The notes under the pieces were generated by a model, which saw nothing but the letters and a program-made list of their open reading frames with translations, searched no databases and was not told the DNA's origin. Both the position numbers and the translations under genes were made by a program. From CAZUGO01 sp964619935 (GTDB lineage: Bacteria; Planctomycetota; Phycisphaerae; UBA1845; CAIVHJ01): DNA of 64,000 nt. Below, in pieces: positions 44,436 through 53,549 of the stretch. Position 1 is the stretch's first letter, and each line of letters opens with the position of its first letter. The stretch covers positions 1 to 64,000 of the forward strand of contig CAZUGO010000040.1 in the NCBI GenBank assembly GCA_964619935.1, given 5' to 3'.

Positions 44436-46019
44436 ATGCGCTTGAGCAAGATCCTGTATATCTCATTGGCCACCAAGTGCCAGTTGTTGTTCAGCATCGC
44501 GGTGATCCTGATCATCGTGGCCACCCTGCTGGTTCCCTGGTTGTACATGGGCTTTGTGGTCAATGAGCTGAACGTCAAGATGGCCAAGCAGGCCGCCATG
44601 GCGATCCAGTCCCACTATCATCTCGAGACCGAAGACTGGGGGATCGTGCAGCAGGACATCGACGAGTCCTGGGCCGACCTGGCCCGGAAGTTCGACCTCA
44701 CCGAGGTGCCGCCGCAATTGATTTACACCGCGGGCTGCCCCGACCGGCCGGCCCCGGAGTGGAGCAGCTTCATCACCGCGGCCGTCGCGCAGTTGTGTCG
44801 CAACCCGGGCACCCTGGAAGCCCAGCGCATCGAGCGGCAACCCAGCCTGGGACGGATCACCCGCTACGCCCTGGCGGTGCGCGATCCGTCGATTCGCGAT
44901 CCGCGCGAGAATTTTCTCGGCCTCATCATCATCAGCACGGTGTCCCAGGAGATCTGGGGCTACACCTATCTCTACCAGATTGTGATGGTCGGCGCCGCGT
45001 TTGTCGCCGGCCTGCTGGCGATCGTGGTGTTCTACCTGATCACCCAGTACCTGATCCTCTCCCCGGTGCGCGACCTTCGCGGCGTGGCCGAGCGGATCGT
45101 CAGTGGCGAGACCAACCTGCGCAGCGAGATCGAAACCGGCGATGAGTTCGAGGAACTGAGCGACGCCTTCAACGACATGCTGGCGCACCTCAACGAGTCG
45201 CAGGAGGAGCTGCGGAAGATGAACAAGTCGCTGGATGCCAAGCTCGGCGAACTGGCGGAGACCAACGTCTCGCTGTACGAAGCCAACCGCCTGAAGAGTG
45301 AATTTCTGGCGAACGTCAGCCACGAACTGCGCACGCCGCTGACCTCGATCATCGGCTTCGCCGAGTTGCTGCGCGACGGCATCGAGGCCCGCCCCCAGAC
45401 CGATCCCGAGAAGATCACCCGCTTCTGCAACAACATCCTCAGCAGCGGCCGCAATCTGCTGGACCTGATCAACAACCTGCTGGACTTGGCCAAGATCGAA
45501 GCGGGCAAGATGAAACTCCATCGCACGCAGTTTCCGATCGCGGACATCTGTGAAGCGGTCATCGACTTCACCCGACCGCTGGCCGACAAGAAGATGCTCC
45601 ACCTGGGGCTGGACCTGCCGGATGAGGGCCCGGTGATGTATTCCGACGCCGGCAAGATCCAGCAGATCATTTACAACCTGCTGAGCAACGCCATCAAGTT
45701 CACCCCCCCGGGCGGCCACATCGACCTGGCCCTCCAAGCCGACAGCAACGCCGTGATCATCCGGGTCCGCGACACCGGGCCGGGCATCGCCAAGGAATTG
45801 CAGGACACCATTTTCGAGAAGTTCCGGCAGCTCGACGGGTCGGTCACCCGCGAATACGGGGGGTCGGGGCTGGGCTTGGCCATCAGCCGCGACCTGGCCG
45901 TCATGCTCGGCGGCCAACTGGCGGTGCACAGCGACGAAGGCGCCGGGGCGGAGTTCGAGGTCCGCCTGCCGATGGTCAGCCCCGAAGAAGCCGAAATGCC
46001 GCTGGCGTCGCTCATTTGA
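44436..46019 (+). CDS. membrane sensor histidine kinase
   Basis: 527 aa. First helix near residue 15-40, a periplasmic sensor region of about 140 residues, second helix 'VMVGAAFVAGLLAIVVFYLI'. HAMP domain ('LSPVRDLRGVAERIVSGETN'), a coiled coil, HisKA with the phosphoacceptor His296 in 'FLANVSHELRTPLTSIIGF', then the HATPase motifs 'YNLLSNAIKFTPPGGHI', 'DTGPGIAKEL' and 'GGSGLGLAIS'. No response regulator gene is adjacent, so its partner is elsewhere. It may share a transcript with the M48 protease. Confidence 0.92.
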   Translation: MRLSKILYISLATKCQLLFSIAVILIIVATLLVPWLYMGFVVNELNVKMAKQAAMAIQSHYHLETEDWGIVQQDIDESWADLARKFDLTEVPPQLIYTAGCPDRPAPEWSSFITAAVAQLCRNPGTLEAQRIERQPSLGRITRYALAVRDPSIRDPRENFLGLIIISTVSQEIWGYTYLYQIVMVGAAFVAGLLAIVVFYLITQYLILSPVRDLRGVAERIVSGETNLRSEIETGDEFEELSDAFNDMLAHLNESQEELRKMNKSLDAKLGELAETNVSLYEANRLKSEFLANVSHELRTPLTSIIGFAELLRDGIEARPQTDPEKITRFCNNILSSGRNLLDLINNLLDLAKIEAGKMKLHRTQFPIADICEAVIDFTRPLADKKMLHLGLDLPDEGPVMYSDAGKIQQIIYNLLSNAIKFTPPGGHIDLALQADSNAVIIRVRDTGPGIAKELQDTIFEKFRQLDGSVTREYGGSGLGLAISRDLAVMLGGQLAVHSDEGAGAEFEVRLPMVSPEEAEMPLASLI

Positions 46020-46163
46020 TGACTTGATGCAGGCCAGGACGCCACCGCCCCAACCGGCAAGCCGCAAGGTCATTGGGGGTTCGAGGACCCCTCCCCAGGA
46101 CCCAACCCGCGCACCTGATGTTGTGACGCCGCGCTGCCGCGTGGGGCTCGGGCGGCCAGCGGA

Positions 46164-46754
46164 TCAGTAGAATAGCGTGATGATCAAGTGCGGCTCGGAA
46201 CTCTTGCCTTCCACCACGCCCACGTCGGTGGTGACGTGCTTGATCTCGATCTCCGGGTTCTGATCGATCCAGTTGTTGATCTGGTCTTCGACGAAGCGCA
46301 AGGCCCCGTCATTGAGCTTGGCATGGAGGATGCGACAGCGAATGGCGCCCCTGCCGTCGTGGTGCAGGTGCCGCTTGTAGCGCTGCGGCGAGAACCCGCC
46401 GGCCGCTTCGGACGGCCCGCCGAAGGGCCGGATCGACGAGGGTTTGGCAATACTGTCGATGCTGATGGCAGGCGCCTCGGCCAGGGGCAGGATGCCGGGA
46501 ATGCCGGCGGATTGGACCTCGACCGCCGGCGGCGGCTCGTCGGGTTGTGCCCCCCGCGGCCCGGGCGGCTCGATGACACTGCCGGGCAAGGCCACCTCAT
46601 TGGGCGAGATGGTGACCTGCTCGCTCTGATGTTTGCTGTAGCAATGCACGCACACCAGCCGCCCGCCCCAGAACCCGGCTTTTTGGGCACCGAGGTGTTC
46701 CGGATAAATGCTGGCGCCGCACTCGTCGCACGACCGAACATCCCCTTCGCTCAT
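46164..46754 (-). CDS. zinc-ribbon-like protein of unknown function
   Basis: 196 aa. GAGG seven bases before the ATG. The N-terminus has two CxxC pairs ('SCDECGASIYPEHLG', 'LVCVHCYSKH') that look like a zinc ribbon. A Pro-rich linker follows, then a C-terminal domain with 'PQRYKRHLHHDGRGAIRCRI' and 'FVEDQINNWIDQNPEIEIKH', ending 'PHLIITLFY'. The last part could be a small alpha/beta domain. Family not recognised. Confidence 0.72.
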   Translation of the reverse strand: MSEGDVRSCDECGASIYPEHLGAQKAGFWGGRLVCVHCYSKHQSEQVTISPNEVALPGSVIEPPGPRGAQPDEPPPAVEVQSAGIPGILPLAEAPAISIDSIAKPSSIRPFGGPSEAAGGFSPQRYKRHLHHDGRGAIRCRILHAKLNDGALRFVEDQINNWIDQNPEIEIKHVTTDVGVVEGKSSEPHLIITLFY

Positions 46755-46927
46755 GGTCTGGCCTCGTGCTTGCGTTCAGTGATATCGGAACCGGCCGGAG
46801 TATACGACGACCGCAACGGTCGGGTCAAATCGCGGTCGTGGCCACGGTCAATGACCGCCGGGTGGTCTCGACCCGGGCGCCGGGGTCCAGGGGCGCTCCA
46901 GATGTGTCCCCTCGTGGCGACCTGCAC

Positions 46928-47770
46928 TCAGGGTGCCGGAGGCGCCGGCGCAGGATCGCCGGCTGGCGGATCGTCGCCGCCGCCGTCGTGCCGCCAGCCA
47001 CGGCGCGGTCCGGGCGGCTTCCCGGACAACAGCAGGTCCAGCTTCTTGGCCACGATCTCCGATTGGCGCTCCCGGTCGTGATCCAGCCGTTGCTCCTGCC
47101 GCTCCAGTCGCTGCCGCAGACCGCTGAGCTTCAGGGCCTCGACTTCCAGTTCAATGGCCACCCGCTGCTCCACGAGTGCTGCAAGTTCGTCGCGAAGCTG
47201 AGCCTTGCGGACATCGCCATCCGACCGCTGGTGATAGTCGTGGAGCTTCTGTCCGATGGCGTATTGAATCGTGGCGCTGGCGATCATCTTCTCGCCGCGC
47301 TGCGGATCGCCCGCCTCGAAGGCGTCCATGATCTCCGAGAGCTGGCGGCCGAAGCGACGCAGACGGTGCTGCAGGCGCTCCGGTGGAACCGGCGTTCCGT
47401 CGGGGTTGACGGCCAGCAACTCGCGCAGGGCGTCATGCGCTTCCACGAACTGCAGCAGGGCTTCGGGGCTGTAGCGACGGTGGCCGCCGGACTTGCGGGA
47501 TCGTCTGCCGGGCCGATCGCCCGACTCCTGCAGGCGCTGCAGCACGCCGCGGAGTTTCTGCACGCGCGGATCATCCTCGCTGGCGCCCTGCTCGATCAAC
47601 TCATCAAGACGCTGCTGAACCCGCTGCGGATCACGCCGTCGAACCGCAGGACGCGGCCCATCGGGATCTTCCTGGGCGCTGCCGACGGTCAGGCCGGCCC
47701 CACCCGACGCCACCAGGGCCCAGGCGACCGCCCATCTCAAGCCACTGTTGTGGTGTGCCCAGCCTGCCAT
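46928..47770 (-). CDS. secreted coiled-coil protein in the sigma-factor operon
   Basis: 280 aa. GGAGG upstream. A hydrophobic N-terminal segment ('LRWAVAWALVASGGAGLTVG') serves as signal peptide or anchor. Long charged helices follow ('VQQRLDELIEQ', 'LRDELAALVEQRVAIELEVE', 'LRQRLERQEQRLDHDRERQS'), and the tail is Pro/Gly-rich. Periplasmic, likely coiled coil. It begins 2 bases after the anti-sigma candidate, so it could be the extracytoplasmic sensor of that system; this is inference. Confidence 0.7.
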   Translation of the reverse strand: MAGWAHHNSGLRWAVAWALVASGGAGLTVGSAQEDPDGPRPAVRRRDPQRVQQRLDELIEQGASEDDPRVQKLRGVLQRLQESGDRPGRRSRKSGGHRRYSPEALLQFVEAHDALRELLAVNPDGTPVPPERLQHRLRRFGRQLSEIMDAFEAGDPQRGEKMIASATIQYAIGQKLHDYHQRSDGDVRKAQLRDELAALVEQRVAIELEVEALKLSGLRQRLERQEQRLDHDRERQSEIVAKKLDLLLSGKPPGPRRGWRHDGGGDDPPAGDPAPAPPAP

Positions 47771-47772
47771 GA

Positions 47773-48315
47773 TCAGGCTCCCTCCTGGTCAAACCAGGCC
47801 GAGAAATCCATCAGGTAGTCCGGATCGGACATCTCGTTCATGTCGGCGCGCAGCGCACGGGAGTCCTCGGCGCCGAACAACGCGATCTCACGGGCATGGG
47901 CCTGCCACTCCACGGCCAGCATGTCCAACTCCAGATCCACGAGTTCCGCCGGGGCGGCCTGGGCGAACACCAGGTTCAGGTCCGGCGTCACCGGGTCGCG
48001 CGGCTGAAGCGCGACCCGCACCAGAACCACGGCGGCCGCCGCGGTCACCCAGGGATACAGCCGGCGGGTCAAACCGGCCGGCACAGTTTGCTGCCGCAAC
48101 CGCGCGGCGTGCACTGCCGCCCGCACCCGGGTCTTGGTGCGGTCGAGGGTCATGGGAGAGACGGGAGACGACTCGGCGGCCCCCCGGGGGGCGCCGGCCG
48201 CGGCGGCCACCGCGGCCTTGATGCGCTCCAGCCCCTGCGGATCGAGCCGCGGAACCGGCTGTGCCGCCAGCCAGCGCTCGAGTCCTTCCAATTCCTGCAT
48301 TCGCTTGTTATCCAT
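47773..48315 (-). CDS. putative anti-sigma factor
   Basis: 180 aa. The N-terminal about 85 residues are cytoplasmic in character ('MQELEGLERWLAAQPVPRLD', then basic 'LDRTKTRVRAAVHAARLRQQ'). One membrane helix follows ('LYPWVTAAAAVVLVRVALQP'), then an acidic C-terminal part ('LVDLELDMLAVEWQAHAREI'). No zinc HxxxCxxC motif is visible. The role is inferred from topology and from its 8-base overlap with the upstream ECF sigma gene. Confidence 0.6.
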   Translation of the reverse strand: MDNKRMQELEGLERWLAAQPVPRLDPQGLERIKAAVAAAAGAPRGAAESSPVSPMTLDRTKTRVRAAVHAARLRQQTVPAGLTRRLYPWVTAAAAVVLVRVALQPRDPVTPDLNLVFAQAAPAELVDLELDMLAVEWQAHAREIALFGAEDSRALRADMNEMSDPDYLMDFSAWFDQEGA

Positions 48316-48898
48316 GATCCGCCCCCTCGATCAGTGCTCGCAAGTGGGACAAACCGCGATGGGCCCGGGCCAGGGCGGTCCCGACCGGTGTGCCCATGAT
48401 GTCGGCGATCTCCTTGAAAGACAGTCCGGAAAAGTGCCGGAGCACCACGACCTCGCGCTCGCCATCCGGAAGCCGTGACAAGGCCTCCTGCAAGGCCACA
48501 CTGCGTTCGGCGCGCTCCAATTCGGCGTCGGGGGCCACCCCGGTCGCGGCGGGCCCCTGGGACAGCAGCGTGTCACCTTGGTCGGCGTCACCGCCGCTCA
48601 GCGAGACGGTTTCCTTCGAGCGCCGCCGCCTGCGGATGCGGTCACGAAACAAGTTGGCCGCGATGCGGAACAGGAAGGCCTCGAAGTGGTCGTAATGATC
48701 GTAGCGGCTCATGGCCCCCACCAGCCGTACGAACAGATCCTGGAGCAGGTCCTCGGCTTCGGCCGCCGAGCGGGTCAGGCGATAGAAATAGCCGTACAGC
48801 CGGTCAGCGTACAGATCGACCAGCCCCTCGAAGGCTTCAGGATCGCCACGCCGGGCACCGTCTATTAGCAACGCCTGGTGATCACCCGGGACTTCCAT
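48308..48898 (-). CDS. ECF-type RNA polymerase sigma factor
   Basis: 196 aa. Region 2 ('LVDLYADRLYGYFYRLTRSA', 'AEAEDLLQDLFVRLV', 'FEAFLFRIAANLFRDRIRRR') and region 4 ('LSRLPDGEREVVVLRHFSGL', 'SFKEIADIMGTPVGTALARA') are both complete. A basic, low-complexity linker lies between them. It is the first gene of a three-gene unit with the anti-sigma candidate and the coiled-coil protein. The target promoters are unknown. Confidence 0.92.
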   Translation of the reverse strand: MEVPGDHQALLIDGARRGDPEAFEGLVDLYADRLYGYFYRLTRSAAEAEDLLQDLFVRLVGAMSRYDHYDHFEAFLFRIAANLFRDRIRRRRRSKETVSLSGGDADQGDTLLSQGPAATGVAPDAELERAERSVALQEALSRLPDGEREVVVLRHFSGLSFKEIADIMGTPVGTALARAHRGLSHLRALIEGADHG

Positions 48899-49021
48899 AC
48901 AGAGGCCTGAACGCCAGCGGTGGCGGAATATTGCGTGAAGGAGCGGGCCACGGCCGCGGAGGCCCGAAAACTCCGGCTCGCGCGGACCGGCGGGGGTTCC
49001 GCATCGCCCGGTCGCTCGCCG

Positions 49022-49216
49022 CTAGGACCCGGGCAGCCCCAGGATGCCCTGCAAGTCCACGGCAGCCAGCAGGGCGGCGGTCAGCCCGATATCCAGGTAG
49101 CTGCGCGTGCCGTCGCGCAACGCATTCCCCAGCAGTTGCGGGCAGCCGATCGTCTCGAAACAACAACCCAGGCTCAACAGGGCGTACAGCCACAGGCGGG
49201 CTCGGCGAGTGGTCAT
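49022..49216 (-). CDS. small lipoprotein
   Basis: 64 aa. AAAGG upstream of the ATG. It begins 'MTTRRARLWLYALLSLGCCF', a lipoprotein signal with lipobox SLGC, and continues 'CPQLLGNALRDGTRSYLDIG'. It follows the larger lipoprotein gene at 49235 by 18 bases. Family not recognised; small and unverified. Confidence 0.55.
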   Translation of the reverse strand: MTTRRARLWLYALLSLGCCFETIGCPQLLGNALRDGTRSYLDIGLTAALLAAVDLQGILGLPGS

Positions 49217-49234
49217 GATCGCGGACCTTTCGGG

Positions 49235-50059
49235 TTAGTTGGGCGGCAGCGGGCTGATCGGGCCCTCGGCCCGCCGTAGAATATCGAACGTGTCCCGGAC
49301 AAAGCCGCCGGCGGCGGCGTTGGCTTGCTGGCCGTCGACCACCCCAGGGGTCACCCGAATCCCGCCGACGGCGGTGGCGCTGGTGGTCGCCAGGAAAATG
49401 ACCATGTCGCCGTTCCCGAAGTCCGCCGGATCGGCTCCGACAGCGTAGGACAGGGCATTGTTGACGCGTGACGGGAACACCGAGCCGGCGGTAGTGTCAG
49501 GATCGGCGCCGGCTTCGCGCACAATCAGGCCGTCGTCCTCACCGGAGGGCACGTCGAGGTTCGGACCCAGCCCCAGCCGCAGCACCCGGACCAACCGGAC
49601 GAACGGCCGATCGGTCAGCGATTCGGGATCCTTCTGGGCCAGTTGGTTGATCGCCGATTGAATGTCTTGAAAGGTCAAGCCGCCCGGCGGCGCCGGTGGA
49701 AAGTCCACCGGCGTGTTGTCGAACACGATCGCCAGGGTCGGCCCGCCGAGGGCGTCGGTCCGCAGATTCACGGTGGCCGGCTCCAACAAACGCGGCGGAT
49801 CGAAACCGGTCGCCACACCGTTGTCCAGCCGCACGATGACCTCCTCGGCCTGAGCGGTGACCACGAACTCGATGGACTGGTTGGTATTGTTGATCACGTA
49901 AGCCATCACATAGCCGGCGTCAGGACCGGGTGTCAACGGCACGTTGGATCCGGCAAACAGATTGATGAAGCTCTGGTTGAACACCTGGGCTTCGCTGCTG
50001 CAGCCCAACCAACTCGAACTGAGCAGGGCCACCATGATGAACAGCTTGCGTTTCGCCAT
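49235..50059 (-). CDS. lipoprotein of unknown function 1
   Basis: 274 aa. Start at ATG 50059, where the signal 'LFIMVALLSSSWLGCSSE' begins; the longer frame upstream has no site. Lipobox WLGC. The start of the mature part, 'AQVFNQSFINLFAGSNVPL', resembles 'ADFFNPSFLQLFDG' in the next upstream gene, so the two are related in design. The rest is beta-rich ('VMAYVINNTNQSIEFVVTA'). No known domain. Probably one unit with its two neighbours. Confidence 0.75.
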   Translation of the reverse strand: MAKRKLFIMVALLSSSWLGCSSEAQVFNQSFINLFAGSNVPLTPGPDAGYVMAYVINNTNQSIEFVVTAQAEEVIVRLDNGVATGFDPPRLLEPATVNLRTDALGGPTLAIVFDNTPVDFPPAPPGGLTFQDIQSAINQLAQKDPESLTDRPFVRLVRVLRLGLGPNLDVPSGEDDGLIVREAGADPDTTAGSVFPSRVNNALSYAVGADPADFGNGDMVIFLATTSATAVGGIRVTPGVVDGQQANAAAGGFVRDTFDILRRAEGPISPLPPN

Positions 50060-50094
50060 AAGACTTACCTGCCTGTGTGGGTGCCGCCGGGCCC

Positions 50095-51081
50095 CTATTG
50101 ATCTCGCACACTGACCCGGACGCTGTACCGTCCCGGAATCTCGTTCTGGGAAGTCGTGTCCACGTTCAAGACGGCCGGGACCCGTCCATCGTCGGGTGGA
50201 TTGACGCTCGGCGGGCACGGCGCGTTGCGGAACGGCAAGGTCAACTCACCCTCCAACTCGATGACCACCACGACCCCGCACTGCTGCCGATTGAGCGCCG
50301 GCGGAAAGAATCGCGGATCGATGTTCCGCAGCACGTTGAAAGAGTCCTGGCTGGCGTCAAAGCCCTGGTCGAACTCCAGGTCGTCGAATTGCGGGGTCAA
50401 CTGCGAGAAGCATTCCTCGCCGATGATGAACCCGTCACGGTTGAAGATGTTGCGGGTAATCCGCAGGACCACCGGCACAAACACATCGACCCGGACGATC
50501 TGGATGGCGCCGATGTCGCATTGCACGATGTAGGTGTCATTGGTGTTCTCCTGGAGGTCGACCGGCAGAGCCGAGGTCCCGAACTGGTCCGACTCGGTGC
50601 GCACCAGCCGCAGGCCCTCCAGAAACTCCAGGCGCTGGGTGCCGCGATCCACCGGCGTGACGTCGACTGTCACCCGCACCCGCGGCGGATTGTTGAGCCC
50701 TTCAAGGTCCACCGGCTGCCCGTCGATAATATCTTGCAGCAAGTCCTCAACCTGCGCGCGGGTCAATTGCGGATTGAGCCGCAGCAGCTCGTCGACCACC
50801 TCCGGCCGGACCACGGTGTCGCCCTGGATGACGTACCGAAACACCGCGTCGGATATCTTGGCCTTGTTAAGAAACAGGATCGGAATGTGCCCGTTGGGCG
50901 CCTGGACACCCTCAAAGCCGGTGGTCGTCGTGGCGTCGGCCGGACCGTCGAACAGTTGCAGAAAAGACGGATTGAAAAAATCGGCGCATCCGGACACGCC
51001 TCCCAGCAACACGGCCAGGGCAACCGCGACGGCCACTGAACCGCGAGGCGTCGGCTGACAGATCCGGCGGGGTCGGCACAT
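50095..51081 (-). CDS. lipoprotein of unknown function 2
   Basis: 328 aa. Start at ATG 51081, nine bases after GGAGG; another ATG lies three codons earlier, too close to the site. Signal peptide 'VAVAVALAVLLGGVSGCADF' with lipobox VSGC. Mature start 'FFNPSFLQLFDG'. A region with 'PEVVDELLRLNPQLTRAQVE' is helical, followed by mostly beta sequence with Cys in 'GEECFSQLTPQF' and 'QQCGVVVVIELEG'. Function unknown. Confidence 0.77.
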   Translation of the reverse strand: MCRPRRICQPTPRGSVAVAVALAVLLGGVSGCADFFNPSFLQLFDGPADATTTTGFEGVQAPNGHIPILFLNKAKISDAVFRYVIQGDTVVRPEVVDELLRLNPQLTRAQVEDLLQDIIDGQPVDLEGLNNPPRVRVTVDVTPVDRGTQRLEFLEGLRLVRTESDQFGTSALPVDLQENTNDTYIVQCDIGAIQIVRVDVFVPVVLRITRNIFNRDGFIIGEECFSQLTPQFDDLEFDQGFDASQDSFNVLRNIDPRFFPPALNRQQCGVVVVIELEGELTLPFRNAPCPPSVNPPDDGRVPAVLNVDTTSQNEIPGRYSVRVSVRDQ

Positions 51082-51372
51082 CAAGAACATCCTCCATTTC
51101 GGAGTTCGGGGTGCGGGCTCGAGCCAGCGCCCAAGCGGGACCCGGTGGGCAAACCCGTGAGCCATGGTACTTTTATGGGGCTCAACGGTGTCCGGTCAAG
51201 CACGCATCGGCTTTCACCCGGGGCGGGACGGCCGCCAAGCCGTTGTCCTGCTTTGGCATTGATGGATTGTAGCACACCTCAGGGACCCCTGCCAGCGGCC
51301 TGCCCACCGTGCCCAGCGGCCCGCAGCGCCCGCCGCCCAGGTTTGCCGAGAACGGGCCCCCGCAACCGCCGG

Positions 51373-52755
51373 TTAGGTCAGATCGTATTCCTTGAGCTTG
51401 CGGTACAGCGTACGGGCCCCGATTCCGAGCATCTTGGCAGCTTTCTCACGATTGCCGGCAGTGATCCGCAGGGTATTGGCAATGTGGATTCTCTCCACAT
51501 CCGACATGCTCAGTCCGGCCAGGCTCGCCGGGCCGGCCGGGACGAGTTCCGTACTACCGCGAACCTGCTCCGGCAGATCTTCCACCGTGATCAGGTCGTC
51601 GTCCTTCTGCACCACGATGCCGCCGATGACGCTCTTGAGCTGGCGAACGTTGCCGGGCCAATTGTACGCGGTCAGTTTCCGCAGAGCTTCGCCATCCATT
51701 GCCAGCCGGGGCAGCCCCTTCTCGAGCCGCTCGGCGTTGGCCCGCTCCAGAAAGTGGTTGGCCAGCAGGGGAATGTCCTCCCGACGACTGCGCAGCGCCG
51801 GGATGTGCAGTTGCACCTGGTTCAAGCGGTAGTACAGGTCGTCCCGAAACTGGCCTTCGGCTGTCATTTCGTTGAGGTCGCGGTGGGTGGCGGCGATCAC
51901 CCGGACGTCCACCAGTCGAACGTCGTTGCTGCCGACCGGGATGATCTCGCCATTCTCCAACGCCCGCAGCAGCTTGGCCTGCATGGTCGGCGGCATGTCG
52001 CCGACTTCATCCAGGAACAGCGTGCCCCCATGGGCGGCCTCGAAGACCCCCTTGCGCTCGGTCACCGCCCCGGTGAAGGCGCCCTTGACGTGGCCGAAGA
52101 GCTCTGACTCCAGGAGGTTCTCGTTGAGCCCGGCACAATTGATCGCGCGATAGGGCTTCGATGAGCGGCCGGAGTTCACGTGAATGGCCTGGGCGATCAG
52201 GTCCTTGCCGGTCCCGGTCTCGCCGACCAGCAGCACCGTGATCTTGCTGTCGGCCACGCGCTGCAGTTTGCGGATCAGCCGGGCCATGACCTCGGTGGAA
52301 CCGATGATGCCTTCAAAGCTGAAGGCCTGCTCCAACTGCTCGCGGAGGTGGCGGTTTTCCTTGCTGCTCAACGCCTGGCGGGACGCCCGCTGCACCTTCT
52401 CGCGCAGGGCGTCCAAGTCCAGCGGCTTGATCAGGTAATCGTAGGCCTGGACCTGCGACTCGCGGCTCAAGGCATCGCGCGCCAGTTGCTCGCTCCCGAA
52501 GGCGGTGATCAGGATGACCTCGGTGTCAGGAGACAACCGCTTGGTCTCACGCAACACGTCCATCCCGTTCAACTCCCCACCCAGACGGTAGTCACTGATC
52601 ACCACATCGGGCGGGCGCTTGGCGATGCTGGCCACGGCATCCGTCCCGCGATGCACCAGGTGGCAGGCGTGACCGGCGCGGCGCAAGCCTTCGGCGATGG
52701 CCTCGCCGTGCTCGACTTCGTCCTCGACGATCAGAATGAATGCCGTATCACCCAT
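51373..52755 (-). CDS. sigma-54-dependent response regulator (NtrC family)
   Basis: 460 aa. Receiver domain with phosphoacceptor Asp55 ('DVVISDYRLGG'). AAA+ domain with Walker A 'GETGTGKD' (178-185), the sigma-54 contact loop GAFTGA (225-230), Walker B 'GGTLFLDE' (243-250), and an arginine-finger stretch ('FRDDLYYRLNQVQLHIPALR'). C-terminal Fis-type helix-turn-helix ('NREKAAKMLGIGARTLYRKL'). Activates sigma-54 promoters when phosphorylated. Paired with the kinase just upstream; an 11-C tract lies in the gap. Confidence 0.95.
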   Translation of the reverse strand: MGDTAFILIVEDEVEHGEAIAEGLRRAGHACHLVHRGTDAVASIAKRPPDVVISDYRLGGELNGMDVLRETKRLSPDTEVILITAFGSEQLARDALSRESQVQAYDYLIKPLDLDALREKVQRASRQALSSKENRHLREQLEQAFSFEGIIGSTEVMARLIRKLQRVADSKITVLLVGETGTGKDLIAQAIHVNSGRSSKPYRAINCAGLNENLLESELFGHVKGAFTGAVTERKGVFEAAHGGTLFLDEVGDMPPTMQAKLLRALENGEIIPVGSNDVRLVDVRVIAATHRDLNEMTAEGQFRDDLYYRLNQVQLHIPALRSRREDIPLLANHFLERANAERLEKGLPRLAMDGEALRKLTAYNWPGNVRQLKSVIGGIVVQKDDDLITVEDLPEQVRGSTELVPAGPASLAGLSMSDVERIHIANTLRITAGNREKAAKMLGIGARTLYRKLKEYDLT

Positions 52756-52788
52756 AGCCTCGACCGTGTTCGCGCCCCCCCCCCCGAA

Positions 52789-53517
52789 TCAGGCTGCCGC
52801 GCCGCGCGCCAACGGAATGCGCACGCTGAAGCAGGTGCCCTGCCCGGGCGTGGATTCGACGGCGATGGTCCCGCCGTGCTGCAGCACGATCCTGCGGGTT
52901 AGTGAGAGTCCCAGACCCGATCCACCCTTCTTGGTGGAGAAAAACGGGTGAAAGAGTTTCTGGAACACCGCCGCTTCGATGCCCACCCCGCTGTCGGTCA
53001 GATCCACGCGGGCCCAGGCGCCCTCCGCACGGGTCTCGATGATCAAATCGCCGCCCTCGGGCATGGCCTGCTGGGCATTGCGGCACAGGTTGAGCAAGGC
53101 CTGTCCGATCAGCGGCACATCCAGCTCGCAGACCAGCGGCTGCGGGGCACACTCGGCCCGCAGATGAATGGATTGCTGCTGGGTTTGCGGCTCCAGAAAA
53201 GCCACCAGATGCTTGACCACGTGGTTGAGATCCTGGGGCTGGGTCTTGATTTCCTGCTGGCTCACCAGGTTCAGGAAATCGTCGAGGAGATTATGCAAAC
53301 GATCGGTCTCGGTGCGCAGGGTGGTCAGGCGCTGCAGCGAACGCCGCCCGATGTCCGGGTCCATGCTGCCGTCCTCGCGGGCGCACTCCAGATCTTCGGC
53401 CAGCAGCTGCAGGTTGACCTTCAGCGTGGACAGCGGATTGCGAATCTCATGAGCCAGCCCTCCGGCCAACTCACTCAACTCGACAATCTGGTTGTGTTCG
53501 CCCTGCGGTTCGGCCAT
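52789..53517 (-). CDS. soluble NtrB-like histidine kinase
   Basis: 242 aa with no membrane segment. HisKA with 'LAGGLAHEIRNPLSTLKVNL' (phosphoacceptor His), then HATPase motifs 'LLNLCRNAQQAMPEGG', 'DSGVGIEAAV' and 'GGSGLGLSLTRRI'. The N-terminal sensing part is nearly absent, so the input must come from another protein or from outside this chain. Partner of the NtrC-type regulator 34 bases downstream. Confidence 0.9.
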   Translation of the reverse strand: MAEPQGEHNQIVELSELAGGLAHEIRNPLSTLKVNLQLLAEDLECAREDGSMDPDIGRRSLQRLTTLRTETDRLHNLLDDFLNLVSQQEIKTQPQDLNHVVKHLVAFLEPQTQQQSIHLRAECAPQPLVCELDVPLIGQALLNLCRNAQQAMPEGGDLIIETRAEGAWARVDLTDSGVGIEAAVFQKLFHPFFSTKKGGSGLGLSLTRRIVLQHGGTIAVESTPGQGTCFSVRIPLARGAAA

Positions 53518-53549
53518 CGGGGCCTCACGGTGCCCGGTCGACGGCCGGT

